64,000 bases of DNA from Lepidurus packardi (taxonomy: Eukaryota > Arthropoda > Branchiopoda > Notostraca > Triopsidae), in NCBI GenBank assembly GCA_023053545.1, contig JAKZAN010000003.1, positions 1,701,501-1,765,500 on the forward strand, given 5' to 3'. The position numbers and the translations under genes were made by a program. Of this stretch, positions 53,230 through 64,000 are shown in pieces (position 1 is the stretch's first letter; every line of letters begins with the position of its first letter). The notes beneath the pieces are model-generated. The model did not search any database. It was not told where the DNA came from and saw only the letters and a program-made list of their open reading frames with translations.

Positions 53230-54784
53230 AAATTACTAGCAAATTTAGTTTAATGTTACGTAAAAGATCTACTAGACATTCTATGTAAATTAACATACAT
53301 AGAGTTATTATATTAAGGAAAAACAGAGGTAGATATACTCCAACGTTCTTTTATTTCACGCACACTCGATTGTAAAAACACGTAGTTACAATTTACATAA
53401 AATATCTACTTGGAATTCCGAATAAACCGAACGAAATAGGACCAACCTATCATGTCGACTATCCTAAAAATCTTTTTTTGGAAGACAGCATTTTTTTTTA
53501 ACTTGCATTACCGCTGTCAAAACCTTAAACGGCAAAGAAGAAGAGAAAGTATCTGTCTTTGCACATGCGTGCACGCACCCGCGCAATACACCTAGAAATC
53601 GTTCGAGACCTGTCCATGATTTCGAGAACTGTCCATATATCCATTGGATTTACAACCCATTCCAGCAGATGATTCCAAAGAAATGCCAACTACAGATCAG
53701 ACATGAAGCAAGTGCCCTTCAAGAAAAGCGGCACAAGAGGCACGATTGAAAATACTGGCCTCCGCTTTGATGGATAATCCGTGAACATTATATCGCGGGC
53801 GGGAGAATGTCGAAAATTATGACTAAAAGACCTACGATTTGACGTTGACTTTTCTTAACCCCCCTTTTACGACGCTGCCTTTGTTTCTTTTCCAAGAACA
53901 GTCTTTTTCTGAAAATCTCTATACAGTACTATACAGCTGTTTAAGCCATTGTGACGTCGTACGAAAAGTAACCTTCGTAACGTCATAAGTAACGTCATAG
54001 CAGAAGAAACCTGCACATGACGTCATACGAAAATAATTGCTTTCTTTGCGTTTATTTAACGCATTTGTTTTCAATGAGTTGAATAGATTTATCAATGACA
54101 TACATCTGTACTCATGGATGTTATATGGTCTTTTTTGCATTTTTTCGTAATAAAGTTATTTGATCGTTTGCTCTTCAGCCTATAGAATTTTTGTGCGCAG
54201 TTTTCACATTAGCGAAATAAAGAAGAATAATTAAATGAACTTATGCATGACTTATAAAGAAAAACTGATATCAGACGTCGTTGCTGAAAAGTGTGGGAAA
54301 TGACGAGTCAAGGAAGTCAAAACGTTTTTGCTCCCAGAGAGATAAGAACACCTGCATAGAACGCAAAGGGTCTTCTACCAAGTTTGCTCCTCGCCTGTCA
54401 TACGCGCTTCAAATTTATGAGCTTTGGGGAACAACTAGGACGCTCTATGAGAGAGGACTTCAATGTTACCGCGAGATATGGGCAAAAGTTGTCGCAACTA
54501 ACCCTATGTAGAAGTTTGCTGGAGACGGATGAGAAATAAAAACGGTATATACTGGTAGGCAACGAGACTACCGCTACTACATCAGTGAAGTTTTGAAGCT
54601 ATAGGTTAGTGCGATATTCTTGTGTAACCAGACGGTCCATCCAGTCATCCAGTCCGTCCAGTCAATACAGCAAGCGGTCCCTTCAAGTGTGCAGTTCCTT
54701 CAAACACTGCACTAGTGAAGCTTAAAACACTGCATTATTACTGCGTTAGTGATCTACAGAGGAGCTGCTTCCGGTAAGTCGAAA
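53230..54784. other. 5' non-coding region of the CMC element
   Basis: About 1.5 kb without a recognisable gene. TCCATCCAGTCATCCAGTCC near 54640-54660 is a short simple repeat, and GGTAAGTCG just before the transposase ATG could be a 5' UTR splice donor. Confidence 0.4.
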
Positions 54785-57504
54785 ATGAGATTTTTTAATT
54801 GCAATATATGTAAACAAGAATGGTTTAAACGTGGAGCTTTCCAAAATCATTTGAAATTGCACGCATCTCTGAGGAAAGGAAGTTTTTCATGTACTGTTTG
54901 CAGTGTTTCATTCCTAACAGCTAGCTCTCTCGGGCGTCATGTATCTCTTTGTCACGGTAGTGTTTTCGATCGTAAGGTTTCTAGACACTATGCGCATGGC
55001 TATTCTTTACAATGCAAACTTGATTACTGCCAAGCGGAAACATCTACATTGCGTGAACTCCTCAATCACTTAAAGTCCCACATTAGCAAAGATAGGAAAG
55101 TTGTTCATTGTCCGTATAATGGTTGCCAGTTTTCTAGCCGTATTATTTCCACATTTACCAGCCATATGTGCCGAAATCACAAAAGTGCTGCTTATCAACA
55201 AAGCTGTTCGCGTGAGCCATGTAGAGACGAATTGGCTAGTTCAAATGATGCTGCTATTTCTTGCTCTGAAGCTGCTGAAGACATTGTTTTAGAGAATTTA
55301 CAGCTAGTTGTAAGCGAAAACCAAAGTAATAAGATTGGAAGCGTAGCACGTGCTTTAGCAGTTTTCTACCTACAAATGGAGGTGCGATTTTTTATACCCC
55401 AAAGTACAGTCGACGCAATAATTTGTAATTACGAAGGAATCCGCTCTTCTGCTGTATCAAATTTCGAAGATACGGTTAGGCAATCCATGTTAAGGAACGG
55501 TATTCAAGATGATTTAGTAGATAAAGTTTTCCAAGAGATGCAGAGTGGAAATACTCTTTCTATTTTACATTCTGCCCAAGGAGAATTAAGCACTACATAT
55601 CGCAGGCGTCAGTTTTTTTCTTCAAATTTTGCTTATGTACCTCCTCTGGAATTGCTCGCGAACAATGATTCCTATCACTACGTGCCGATTACGGACACCC
55701 TACTTTCTCTTCTCAAAATCCCAGCTGTTAAAAATGCAGTAGATCAACACGAAGTGTTGATCGACTGCGCAAAAGACAACTATAAAGATAATGACATAAT
55801 AGCCGATGTCTTCGATGGCACTTGCTTTAAATCTTTACCAGAAACGCGCAAAAAAGGAGTGCTGTTGATTCTGTATACAGATGCATTCGAGATCGTAAAT
55901 CCCATTGGCTATGCTGCAGTCAAGCATAAGGTTTTCGCTGTTTACCTAGTTCTAGCAAATCTCCCCTATCATTTAAGATGTAGGGTAGACCATATTCAAC
56001 TGGTTTTGCTTGTGAAGGAGAAAAAAATGGAACTTACTCAACATTTTAGAAGGTTAATACAAGATTTACGCAGTCTTGAGCAAACCGGTGTTGAACACTC
56101 GGGTAAGCATTATGAAGTCACGCTGTTGTCGGTGTTAGGAGATAGTTTAGGTAGCCATACTATTGGTGGCTACCAAGAAAGTTTTTCTCGAAACCAGTAC
56201 TATTGCCGGTTTTGCCTTGCCACTCGAGAGCTTAACGACGAAGACAGGAGACACGTAGTAAGGGTGGTCGCGGATGCTATTGAAGAAGCCACAGGAAGCA
56301 AAAAGGCTTGCTGGTCAAACATTGAACACATTGTCAAAGACATGGTACAAAAGTACCCGGACACTTTTGGTGATCTTGATGTAGGTGCTACAAATGTCCC
56401 GACGAGACCAACCTGCAACTCCTTTGTTATGGCAGTATACCGTAGGTTACAGAATGAAGCGAAGAAAGAAAAAAGAAAATTGCCTGCATCAACAACGGCA
56501 GAAGCAGCTAAACGAAAGAATTTCGTGTCAGCTGATACGTATGGGTGTAAGAACTATTCACCATTGTTACCAGAGTGCGAGTCTGAAGAAACGCAAGGTG
56601 CCAAAGCAGAAGAGCTCCTACGCTTGTATGAAATGCGTGAGCCGAACAATGATGAAGTAACACGTCTGATGCGTGAAACGTACTAGTACCAACGTAAATT
56701 GATTGAGGACAAGAAACCAGTCGAAGATGTCAAGTCCAAATTTCCGTTTCTCTTCAACGAAGAGCTCTTCAATTTGCATTTGTCTAGTTTGGTTGGTATT
56801 CCAGATGTGATGACTATTGCAAAAGCAAATTTAGAAACAGAAGCTGCCATCATATGGAAAAGAGCCCGAGAGGTATTGACGAAAGGTTCCAAAGACGTGG
56901 AACTCATGGAGCTTGTAAGCAAGGCGGAAGTCTTCAATGCCATCCAACGTTCACAAGTTGTTTCCGTCCACGCCGCGGTGCCAATCATTACACGACTTTT
57001 CCGGGAAAATCTCTCACATTTGATACACTTATTTGAGGTATTTTTAAAATAGACCAAAAATATCAAGTACGTTTTGAAATATATGAATCTTCTCTTTTTT
57101 TGTAGGAGACTGTTCGTGACAAAGATGCGTCAAATGGTAATACGCACGCCCAGGTTTTTGCGTTTGGACCAAGCATTTTTGAAGCAAAAAGGTACACCGT
57201 GGTTGTCGACGCAGTCATGTTGAAGGAGTTCAACAATCTAACCGATGCGATACTTATGGCTTTTGGATGCTATTTTCTTTTTTGGCTAAAATACCCAGCC
57301 AAATTACAGGCAACAATGGAGTTTCTTGAGCGGTAAGAATTTAGAAACATCAGTGGTTAGGTATATTCAGGACAAAATCTAATTAGGAACATCTTTACGA
57401 TTAAAGCTCAAAAAGGAAGTAAGGGAGAACGTAGGAAATCTGCAACCATTCACCCGAAAGTAGCAAGACATAATGAAATTAAATTGCGCATGTCAAATGA
57501 ATAG
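54785..57504 (+). pseudogene. CMC/EnSpm-like transposase with C2H2 fingers, one nonsense codon
   Basis: ATG 54785 (MRFFNCNICKQEW). Four C2H2 fingers at residues ~6-135 (CNICKQEWFKRGAF...HLKLH; CTVCSVSFL; CKLDYCQAE; CPYNGCQFS). The central region has ILYTDAFEIVNPIG and GDSLGSHTIGG, and YYCRFC is a second Cys patch, a pattern I associate with animal EnSpm-type elements. TAG at 56684-56686 interrupts; the frame resumes (QRKLIEDKKPV). Introns 57038-57105 and 57333-57386 join in phase; the last exon (IFTIKAQKGSKGE, IHPKVARH) ends TAG 57502-57504. About 860 residues if read through. The superfamily is from memory and should be searched. Confidence 0.72.
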
Positions 57505-57859
57505 CGGATTCATTGCCAATTTTTTTAGCGCATTTTGTTTTATGTTTCAAATGCTGTGTTCATTTTTTAATCTATGTGGTTTGTTTTTGTCACCATTCTT
57601 TACTTGTGCTTTACTTGGTCCGCATTCGGAAAGACATTTATATGAGCGCTCATATAGATGCCTTTTCAAGTGACCTATATATATAATATTTGAAATAATG
57701 TTACACAGAACATTGCAACTTGTCCTATCCAAGAAATGTGCCTTATCATTCGCTTATCATTTTCTGGTATTGTATAATTATAATTATGTCATATTGTGTT
57801 ATACAGTCAGGATCGGTTTTTGAAATCGACGGATGTTTCAGCAATGTTTCCCTTATTAC

Positions 57860-58075
57860 GGTGTGTTCTGAATGTTTTACTCAAAGAACGTGTATAACTT
57901 TTACTCAAAGGACTAGTAAAATTTTTACTCAAAGGATGTGTAAAACGTTTACTCAAAAATGTTTTTTACACAGAAAAAGTTTAAAATTTTTACTTAAAGA
58001 ATGTGTGAAATTTTTACATAAAATGTTGTTTAAAATTTTTACTCAAGCAACAAGTAAAAATTTTACACATAAATA
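57860..58075. repeat. subterminal direct repeats of the CMC element
   Basis: At least six copies of TTTTACTCAAAG-RAYGTGTAAAA-like units, 25-40 bp apart, within 300 bp of the 3' terminus. Inverse motifs (GAGTAAAAAT, AGTAAAATTAAA) lie after the 5' terminus. Subterminal arrays like this bind the element's own protein in plant En/Spm. Confidence 0.75.
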
Positions 58076-58164
58076 TGATTTTTTATTTTACTACACTTTT
58101 TAATGGTGAAAAATGCTGTACTCACAATTTTGAGTAAAACGAGATAATTTTTTTTTACAGTGTG

Positions 58165-58899
58165 GCAAAGTATTCACACCTTCGGTATGTTCCCCTCCAA
58201 TACCGGGAAGGAAACGTAATCATACCAGTACTGACGAAACTAGGAAAAAACGAGCCCAATTACTAATAGCAGAGAAACTAACTGAAAATCGAATATGTAA
58301 GCGTAAACTACATAGAAGAGAAACTATGGTAGCCTCGTTACTAAAGCAATTAGAAACGCGAAAATCTCGCTGCCCCTTCAAAAAGGTAAACCAACTACGC
58401 GCGCGATGTTTCAGATACCAAAAATCCCTTGCCGAATTAAAGGCAATGCTAAAACTTGACGCAGAAAACGAAAATCAACGCCGAAAGTCATATAAAACAC
58501 GAGTTTTGCGCCTGACAGCCAGAACTGTGTACATGAGGAACACCATTGCCCGACTTAACGAAAGTAATAACAGCGACACTGTATTACGCTTTCGCCAAGA
58601 AAAATGAGAAACTTAGAGCCACATTGCAATATCTTGAAGTCGCTAACGAGAAGATGAAAGAAGATCTTGCAGAACTCTCCAAGGAAAACTTCATGTTCTC
58701 ATGGATGGCAAGTCTTATTCCAACAAGACGGCCATGACTTACGCACGGCTAAGTGCGGAAGGCGTTTCAACGAAGCGAATTCGGAATGTAGTTCAGATCG
58801 TTTTGCAGAATCTCGTAGGCATTTCAGCACCTCGACTACCCGGTGCCACTTTTGCAGCAGATGCCATACTGGTTGGAAGAGAGATATCTCAGGTCCACG
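58165..58899 (+). pseudogene. interrupted gene X, part 2 (coiled-coil region)
   Basis: Continues part 1 in frame from GCAAAG (GKVFTPSVCSPPIPGRKR). A strongly basic/coiled-coil region follows (residues ~150-290: LLKQLETRKSRC, LRARCFRYQKSLAELKAML, LQYLEVANEKMKEDLAELS). Two compensating one-base shifts lie near 58601-58605 (A5 run) and 58697. Then SNKTAMTYARLSAEGVSTKRI and IVLQNLVGISAPRLPG lead to AADAILVGREISQV, where a hAT element begins at 58900. The pattern 'coiled coil, then Y...RL...G.S..R...VV..VL..' is shared by the family. Confidence 0.7.
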
Positions 58900-61800
58900 C
58901 AGTGGCGTAACTAGGGTGGGGCAGCCGGGGCACGTGCCCTGGGCGCCAACTTGAGGGGGGCGCCATTTTCATGTTTCACCATTAAATTACAGAGTAGGAA
59001 AAAGGATTTGAAAAGCAACTATGAGCTGGGAAATGTACTTGGATGATTGCGTGAAATTAACATTTAAGTTACTGCGTACATTACGTATCTTTCTATGTGA
59101 CCTACCCCCCCCCCCTTTCTGTACAATGGTTGTTACGGTCGGCTACCCGACACATAAAGAACCCCAGCAAATTTCCCATGCCTAACGCCACGATAGTTGC
59201 GCGAGCGTGTCCCACTCCTGTCTCTTTCGAACGCTCTTATTGTCCCGCAGCTTCCTTTTTTTTACATAGAGCCGTGCCGTTAGCACGGGGCGCTTTGTTG
59301 GGCATTTTTTGTGACGGTCATTTTACTGCTTAGTCTGTTCCAAGTTTCCTCATGGTTTGTAGCACTCTTAGCTTTGCGGCATTACAGTACTATATGTTTT
59401 GTGTTACTTTTACATATGTGAGAATTGTGTTCGGATTGAATGTCACTTTAATGGTTAACTGAAGGTATTTATTGCTACAATCATAAAAATCTAGTAATTT
59501 TCCCTTCATAAAAGTTAAGGCATGAAACGAACGGCGCAAAGAACGAAACTGAGCGGAGCGGAGGGTAGGAAGCGAAAGAAAAATCAGGAAGAAGAGGCTA
59601 AAAAACTAAGTGGTCTTATGAAGGCCTTCATTTCAAACCAAGAAAGTAGCTCTTCGTTACCATTAAGAGATGAAGGTATTATTTAGACAGTATAGAAAAG
59701 ACCAGTAAACTTAAAGTGCATTGTTAATTTCTGCTAGCTCAAGAAACGGGTCTGTCATCACAAACAACAGACACGATAGAAGTGGTTGCGGATCAGAGTC
59801 GTGGATCAGATCCACTTGGTAGTATGTCTGAAGAGCTAGGACGAAATGAACCTGACTTGCCAACACATGGGCCAAAAGAAACTACCTTTACAAGCAGTGG
59901 AGACCAGGAATTAACGCTGACAACAGAAGATGTGATTCGCTATCGCGATGTAGGCTACTTGGAGTTCGACAGCCAATCAGGTAAAGCTCGTATATCGAAC
60001 TCACTGAAGGTAGAAATGATAACGCTGGGATCAAAGTACTTCCAGAACAGTGACGGACCTTTCTTGCACACGCAAAATCGTTCAACGAATGAAAAATGGT
60101 TCAAAAGAATGTTGGGGAATGGAAACAGCGAAGTCTGGCGATCTTGGCTGGTTTATTCACTAAAAAAGAATGCAGCCTTTTGTTTTTGCTGCATGCTGTT
60201 TTCAAAAATGGACAATCAGTCCAAACTGGAGCAAGAAAGCGGTTTCACTCACTGGAAGGCACCTGAGAGATTTATTCTACACGAAAACTCACAGAATCAT
60301 CGCCTTTCTTTTACTCAATGGAAAGAAATGGAGGAATCTATCTGAAAACAAGGGGATAATTGATGCCGAGTTTCAAGCTCAAATTGCTAGTGAGAAGCAA
60401 GGGTGGCGAGAAATTCTTAAAAAGAATATTGCATTGCGTCAAATTCTTAGCAACGTAGAATCTCTCCTTTCGTGGTCATAGAGAATCGTTACGAGAAGAA
60501 GGCGACGGAAACACCGGTAACTTTCTCGAGCTTCTCAAACTGTTGTCACATTTTGATCCTGTCGCCAAAGAACACCTCACTCATGTAGAAATGAACCCCG
60601 GAAAATTGTCTTATTTATCACCTGCGACTCAAAATGATTTTATACAGCTCATGGCTTCCGCCGTACGACAAAAACTGATTGAAAAAATCCGGAAAGCAAA
60701 GTATTACGGACTCATGTTTGATTCGACCCCGGACTTGGCTCACAGAGAGCAAATGGCTCAAACTGTTCGATATGTTCATATCGACTTTGAAAACTGGACT
60801 GTCAGTATTAAAGAGTCATTTCTAGGTTATCTTGAATTAAAGCAAAAGGATGCGGAAAGCATTGTAACTGAAATTTTGGAACAGCTTCGTAAGGACAACA
60901 TGTCTTTAGAAGACTGTCGTTCACAATGTTACGACAATGCTGCTGTAATGGCTGGGCGCAAAAGCGGCGTTCAGCAGAGAATTCTTGAAAAAAGTCCCAA
61001 AGCTACTTTTGTCAACTGTGACAATCACACTCTTAATTTGGTTGGAGTCCGTGCAGCTACACATGCCCCGGTGATCGTTACCTTTTTCGGTGCCATAGAC
61101 TCGATCTATTCTTTTTTCGCTCGTTCTACTCACCGATGGCAGAAGTTGAAAGATTCAATGCCTCTAGTCTAGTCAGGTTGTGAAACTCGTTGGAGTTCAA
61201 GAGCAGAGGCTGTGAGACCAGTCTCGGATTATTTTAATTGTTTAGTAGAATTGTTACAGTCCATGGTAGATGACCAGTGTGAGAATGTCGACACAAGGAA
61301 TGACGCACAACAACTGCTAAATCGGATATTGTCATTCGATTTCGTAGCATTGCTCGAATTTTGGAACGCATCCTTAACTCGTATAGATCGCGTTCAGAAA
61401 CGGTTGCAAGATCCTACAATGAACTTTCAAGACGCCGCAACAGACCTGAAAGCATTGCAAAACCATATTCTAGTCAATCGAGATTTGCTTGCTAGCTAAT
61501 CGCTACAACTGGGGCTTCACTTGTGTGAGCAGTGGGGCATTGAAGTTGAACAACGCCGTAGGAAGAAGAAACACATGCCTGGCGAGAAAGCGAGTGACGA
61601 GGGACTAGGGGCTCAGGACGAGATGAGCAGAATTATAAAGGAAACGGTAGACCGCATTCGTGTTGAGATTGACGACAGATTCTCTCGTCTGAATCAATTA
61701 GATTCAAAATTTGGATTTTTGTTAGACCTTAGCGGATTACTCGATTTTATGGACTTCCTAGCATTGAAGCCCAAGATAGGTTAAGAAGAAGTTGTGTAAA

Positions 61801-62200
61801 CCTTGGCCAGGAGTATAGTACTGACGTTGAAGGGCTCCAACTTTACGAAGAAATACTCGACTGCCGGATGCTTTTGAAAAGCCGCACGAATATTCAAATA
61901 TCGAATCCACGGCAGCTTCTTTTGTTTATAGTCCAGTACGGGGATGAAAACGTTTTTCCAAATTTACGGGTGGCTATTCAGATTATGCTTACAATCTCTG
62001 TTTCAATTGCCAGCTGCGAAAGATCTTCTAGCAAGCTCAAATTAATTCTTTCGTACCTTAGAGCATCAATGGGAGAAGAGATTTTCAGCTTTGGCTTTAC
62101 TGAGTATTGAGCGTGAAGAAACGGAGCTGATGAATTTCGATGCAATTATTGACAAGTTTGCTTCAGAAAAGGCAAGGAGAGTAACATTGCATAAATGATT
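58900..62200 (+). mobile_element. hAT transposon C (ZMYM1-like), 3' end missing
   Basis: The left TIR CAGTGGCGTAACTAGGG starts at 58900 after candidate duplication GGTCCACG (58892-58899). A palindrome GGGGCACGTGCCC follows. A decayed transposase fills the interior. Neither the inverse TIR nor GGTCCACG is found before gene X sequence resumes near 62530, so the right end was lost by deletion; the stated end is approximate. Confidence 0.75.
59522..62110 (+). pseudogene. hAT C transposase, heavily mutated
   Basis: Exon 1 from ATG 59522 (MKRTAQRTKLSGAEGRKRKK) joins across a 62-bp GT-AG intron (59676-59737). Zinc finger region: NEKWFKRMLGNGNSEVWRSW, AAFCFCCMLF. Stops near 60343, 60479 and 61170; shifts between. 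Catalytic text: YYGLMFDSTPDLAHREQM, CRSQCYDNAAVMAG, FVNCDNHTLNL. Dimerisation remnant NVFPNLRVAIQIMLTISV, SIASCERSSSKLKLI. At least six lesions make it the most decayed of the three hAT genes here. ZMYM1-type hAT. Confidence 0.85.
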
Positions 62201-62540
62201 CTGTAATCCTTCCAACGTTCGTTAACTGTATTAACCAAGAATTTTTTAAAGGTCTATGCGTCACTCCTTGTATCGGCAATTAAATTCTTCCTCTTCTGTA
62301 TTAGTGCAATTACATGCTGATTTCTAACGTTACGAGTGAATATCCTCGTTAATGTAGTATTTCCAAGCTGCCAAATTTTTGTGATAGCAATGTTTCGAAT
62401 GATTGTAATGTGATCCATTAAAGTTCCCTATGTTCCCTATGCGAATAAAGTATGCTGGTTAACATAATTATGAATTGATTCAAACGAATTTCAGCTCCTA
62501 TTACACTGTATACAAAATAGTATAGTGCCTTCCTTCAGGA
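62201..62540. other. AT-rich junction, probable intron of gene X
   Basis: No gene. It ends in TGCCTTCCTTCAG, a good splice acceptor at 62538 for the next gene X exon. It contains the undefined deletion point of hAT C. Confidence 0.4.
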
Positions 62541-63581
62541 TTGGTTGACACGGCTGACGGGACGGCGAAGACGTATCTCGATGAGCTTAAGTCCATTCTT
62601 GCACAAATTGGAGAAGCTCACGAATGCCATAATAGCAACAACCCCAATTTTATGCACAGAGCTATTGTAAACATAAAAAACACGATGAGTGATCGACACA
62701 TTGTCCAAAAGAACATCAATGCTGCGTTCCAACAATACCGGGAAGAGATCCTCCCCGAGGTAGTGGACCATTGGGATGAGCTGGACACACTTGAAAAGGC
62801 TTCTTTTGCTCAAATGAACAACTTTTTCTCTGGACTGCACGTTTTGGTGGCATTTGCCGACAAGGCAAACCTCAGCGTGTCAGTTTACGAGGAATTAATT
62901 TATGACAAAACCCCATTTGGATCATCAAAGTTGCCTTTCGCCAACAGATCGGGAACAAACAGTGCCACTGTTCAAGCGATCTTCAACCTGGTCAAGTGCA
63001 TTCATCCCCGCGCACGAGGGTCAGACAAAAGCGGGAAAGCGGCGCAGTTCGCCCTGTTTTGTTCACGGGAACACTATGGGATAACAGCTTTGCCCGTTCA
63101 GCCATTCAAAGGCAACAGATTTAATATACTTTTCCACAATGGGGGTGGTATTTTCTATCTGTACTCCACCGGGGCACTCGTGGATTTCTTCAAATATGGC
63201 GCTTTCGTTGCCAATAATCTCACAAAAACCATTGTGGAAGACTTGTCCGTACCTGAGATTATCGCAGGTGCAAGCGCATTCGGCATTGTAGACAAGAGGA
63301 TTACTGGTCCACTCTGGAGAAAAATCGTCGCAACAAGGCACGTTGCCGACATCGCGTCGGAACAAAGTACTACTTTCGAAATGCAAGGAAATGGCCATCG
63401 ATGCCAGTAATGTGTTGAAGGGAGACTTCTTCATTTTTGGCGAGGAAAATATAATGACAAAATTTCGGATGCGCTATTCGCCCCATCCGAGGAACTGGAC
63501 GAAATAACCAAGAGTATCCTCGAATGCATTGCTGCTTCATTTGTAGCCACTATTGAACACCTTCTCGCTGACCATCTAGAA
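62541..63581 (+). pseudogene. interrupted gene X, part 3 (conserved C-terminal domain)
   Basis: From the acceptor at 62538 the frame reads VDTADGTAKTYLDELKSILA, then VNIKNTMSDRHIVQKNINAA, FQQYREEILPEVV, FFSGLHVLVAFADKANL, RGNRFNILFHN-like text (KGNRFNILFHNGG), PEIIAGASAFGIVDKRITGP and LWRKIV. I recognise this order from uncharacterised invertebrate and fish proteins that also carry an N-terminal coiled coil. A one-base shift near 63385 leads to KGRLLHFWRGKYND and ILECIAASFVATIEHLLADH; then hAT D begins. The 'DE' segment expected between parts 2 and 3 is absent, probably removed with the hAT C deletion. Family function unknown. Confidence 0.65.
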
Positions 63582-64000
63582 CAGTGGTCTTCAACGTGGG
63601 CAGTAGTCTTCAACTACCGCCCACTTGTGGGCGTTTTGAATTTTTCAGTGGGCGATTAGCCCGTGGTGGGCGGTAGGGGGGCGCTGGGCATAAAATGCCC
63701 GGCGAATGATTTACCAATTTTACTTGAAAGGTAAACTACAGAGTACTTGTTTTCTCTTCAAGATTCAGTACCATTTTATTACCTAAAGCTTTAAAAGCAC
63801 TACAGATTTGTGTGTATGGGGGGGGAAAGTTTAAGCAAAGGGAGAGCTTTCCAGGGCGCCTTCCTTTTCAAGCGAAGTATACGAAACTACTCCACACAAC
63901 CGGCTGGTTAGTTTTTTTTCCAGAATTCTTCCCCCTTTCCTAGTTTTTTTTAAGAGGAAAGAGAAGCTTGGATTTGCTGAAAGGAAGAGTTCGCAAGTAA
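63582..64000 (+). mobile_element. start of hAT transposon D
   Basis: CAGTGGTCTTCAACGTGGGC begins a hAT-type end, followed by stem-forming GTGGGC / GCCCAC repeats (63594-63680). The preceding 8 bp (ATCTAGAA, 63574-63581) are the candidate target duplication. The element extends past the window; no coding region was seen in the first 420 bp. Confidence 0.6.

Larger units (their letters stand above)
53017..58162 (+). mobile_element. EnSpm/CACTA-like (CMC) transposon, TSD TG
   Basis: 5146 bp, beginning CACTGTAAAAAAAGTGAG and ending TTTTTTTACAGTG; a TG dinucleotide lies on each side (53015-53016, 58163-58164). CACTG ends plus many subterminal repeats (TTTTACTCAAAG) at the 3' side and inverse ones (GAGTAAAAAT) at the 5' side fit the CACTA/EnSpm plan. 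It holds a zinc-finger transposase-like gene with introns and one nonsense codon. A 2-bp duplication is short for the group (2-4 bp). Confidence 0.82.

Noticed and set aside
57860-58075. Independent minisatellite
   Set aside because: Lies within 300 bp of the CACTG terminus with inverse motifs at the other end, so it is better read as subterminal transposon repeats.

Overview
This window reads as repeat-dense nuclear DNA of an arthropod. Two points support this. A mitochondrial insert (12060-13446) carries nad6, cob and trnS2 in the ancestral arthropod order, and it only makes sense with TGA=Trp, ATA=Met and AGA=Ser. The genes also have short GT-AG introns (about 53-160 bp). I cannot name the species. 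Nearly every recognisable coding stretch belongs to a mobile element; no conserved single-copy host gene was recognised.

Layout, left to right. 1-5390 (minus strand): a Polinton/Maverick (adintovirus-like) remnant with integrase, two overlapping small conserved genes and a protein-primed DNA polymerase B that needs two short introns; its 3' end is tandemly duplicated. 5370-7030: minisatellite, a promoter-like CCAAT/GC-box repeat, and decayed P-element and hAT fragments. 7092-12059: a nearly intact two-ORF non-LTR retrotransposon. 12060-13446: mitochondrial DNA insert. 13447-18827: a decayed Ty3/Gypsy element with both LTRs and an ATTA target duplication. 18835-20366: a truncated second LINE copy. 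21050-21893: PIF/Harbinger transposase pseudogene. 22314-23336: an unrecognised multi-exon pseudogene. 23372-26207: a pogo/Tigger-like element with both terminal inverted repeats. 26208-29490: no gene recognised, two tandem-repeat tracts, then a 5S rRNA fragment abutting a poly-A tract. 29566-39057: a very young errantivirus-like endogenous retrovirus (gag, pol, env) with LTRs differing at one base and a CTAT target duplication. 39065-41089: MULE remnant, Tigger 3' half with its TIR, and a small two-exon ORF. 42240-44395: BEL/Pao gag-protease fragment. 44616-45470: P-element C-terminal exons. 45709-49308 and 49343-51981: two hAT elements 34 bp apart, each with a perfect 8-bp target duplication; the first contains an in-frame 195-bp duplication and a 486-bp (AT)n tract, the second a 146-bp LINE 3'-end insertion.

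52554-64000 is the most interesting part. A multi-exon coiled-coil gene of a family I cannot name is broken by a CACTG-ended EnSpm/CACTA-like element (53017-58162, TG target duplication). Removing that element restores the reading frame exactly. The same gene is then cut by a third hAT (58900-about 62200) and a fourth hAT beginning at 63582. The window is therefore a nested series of insertions whose order can be partly deduced.
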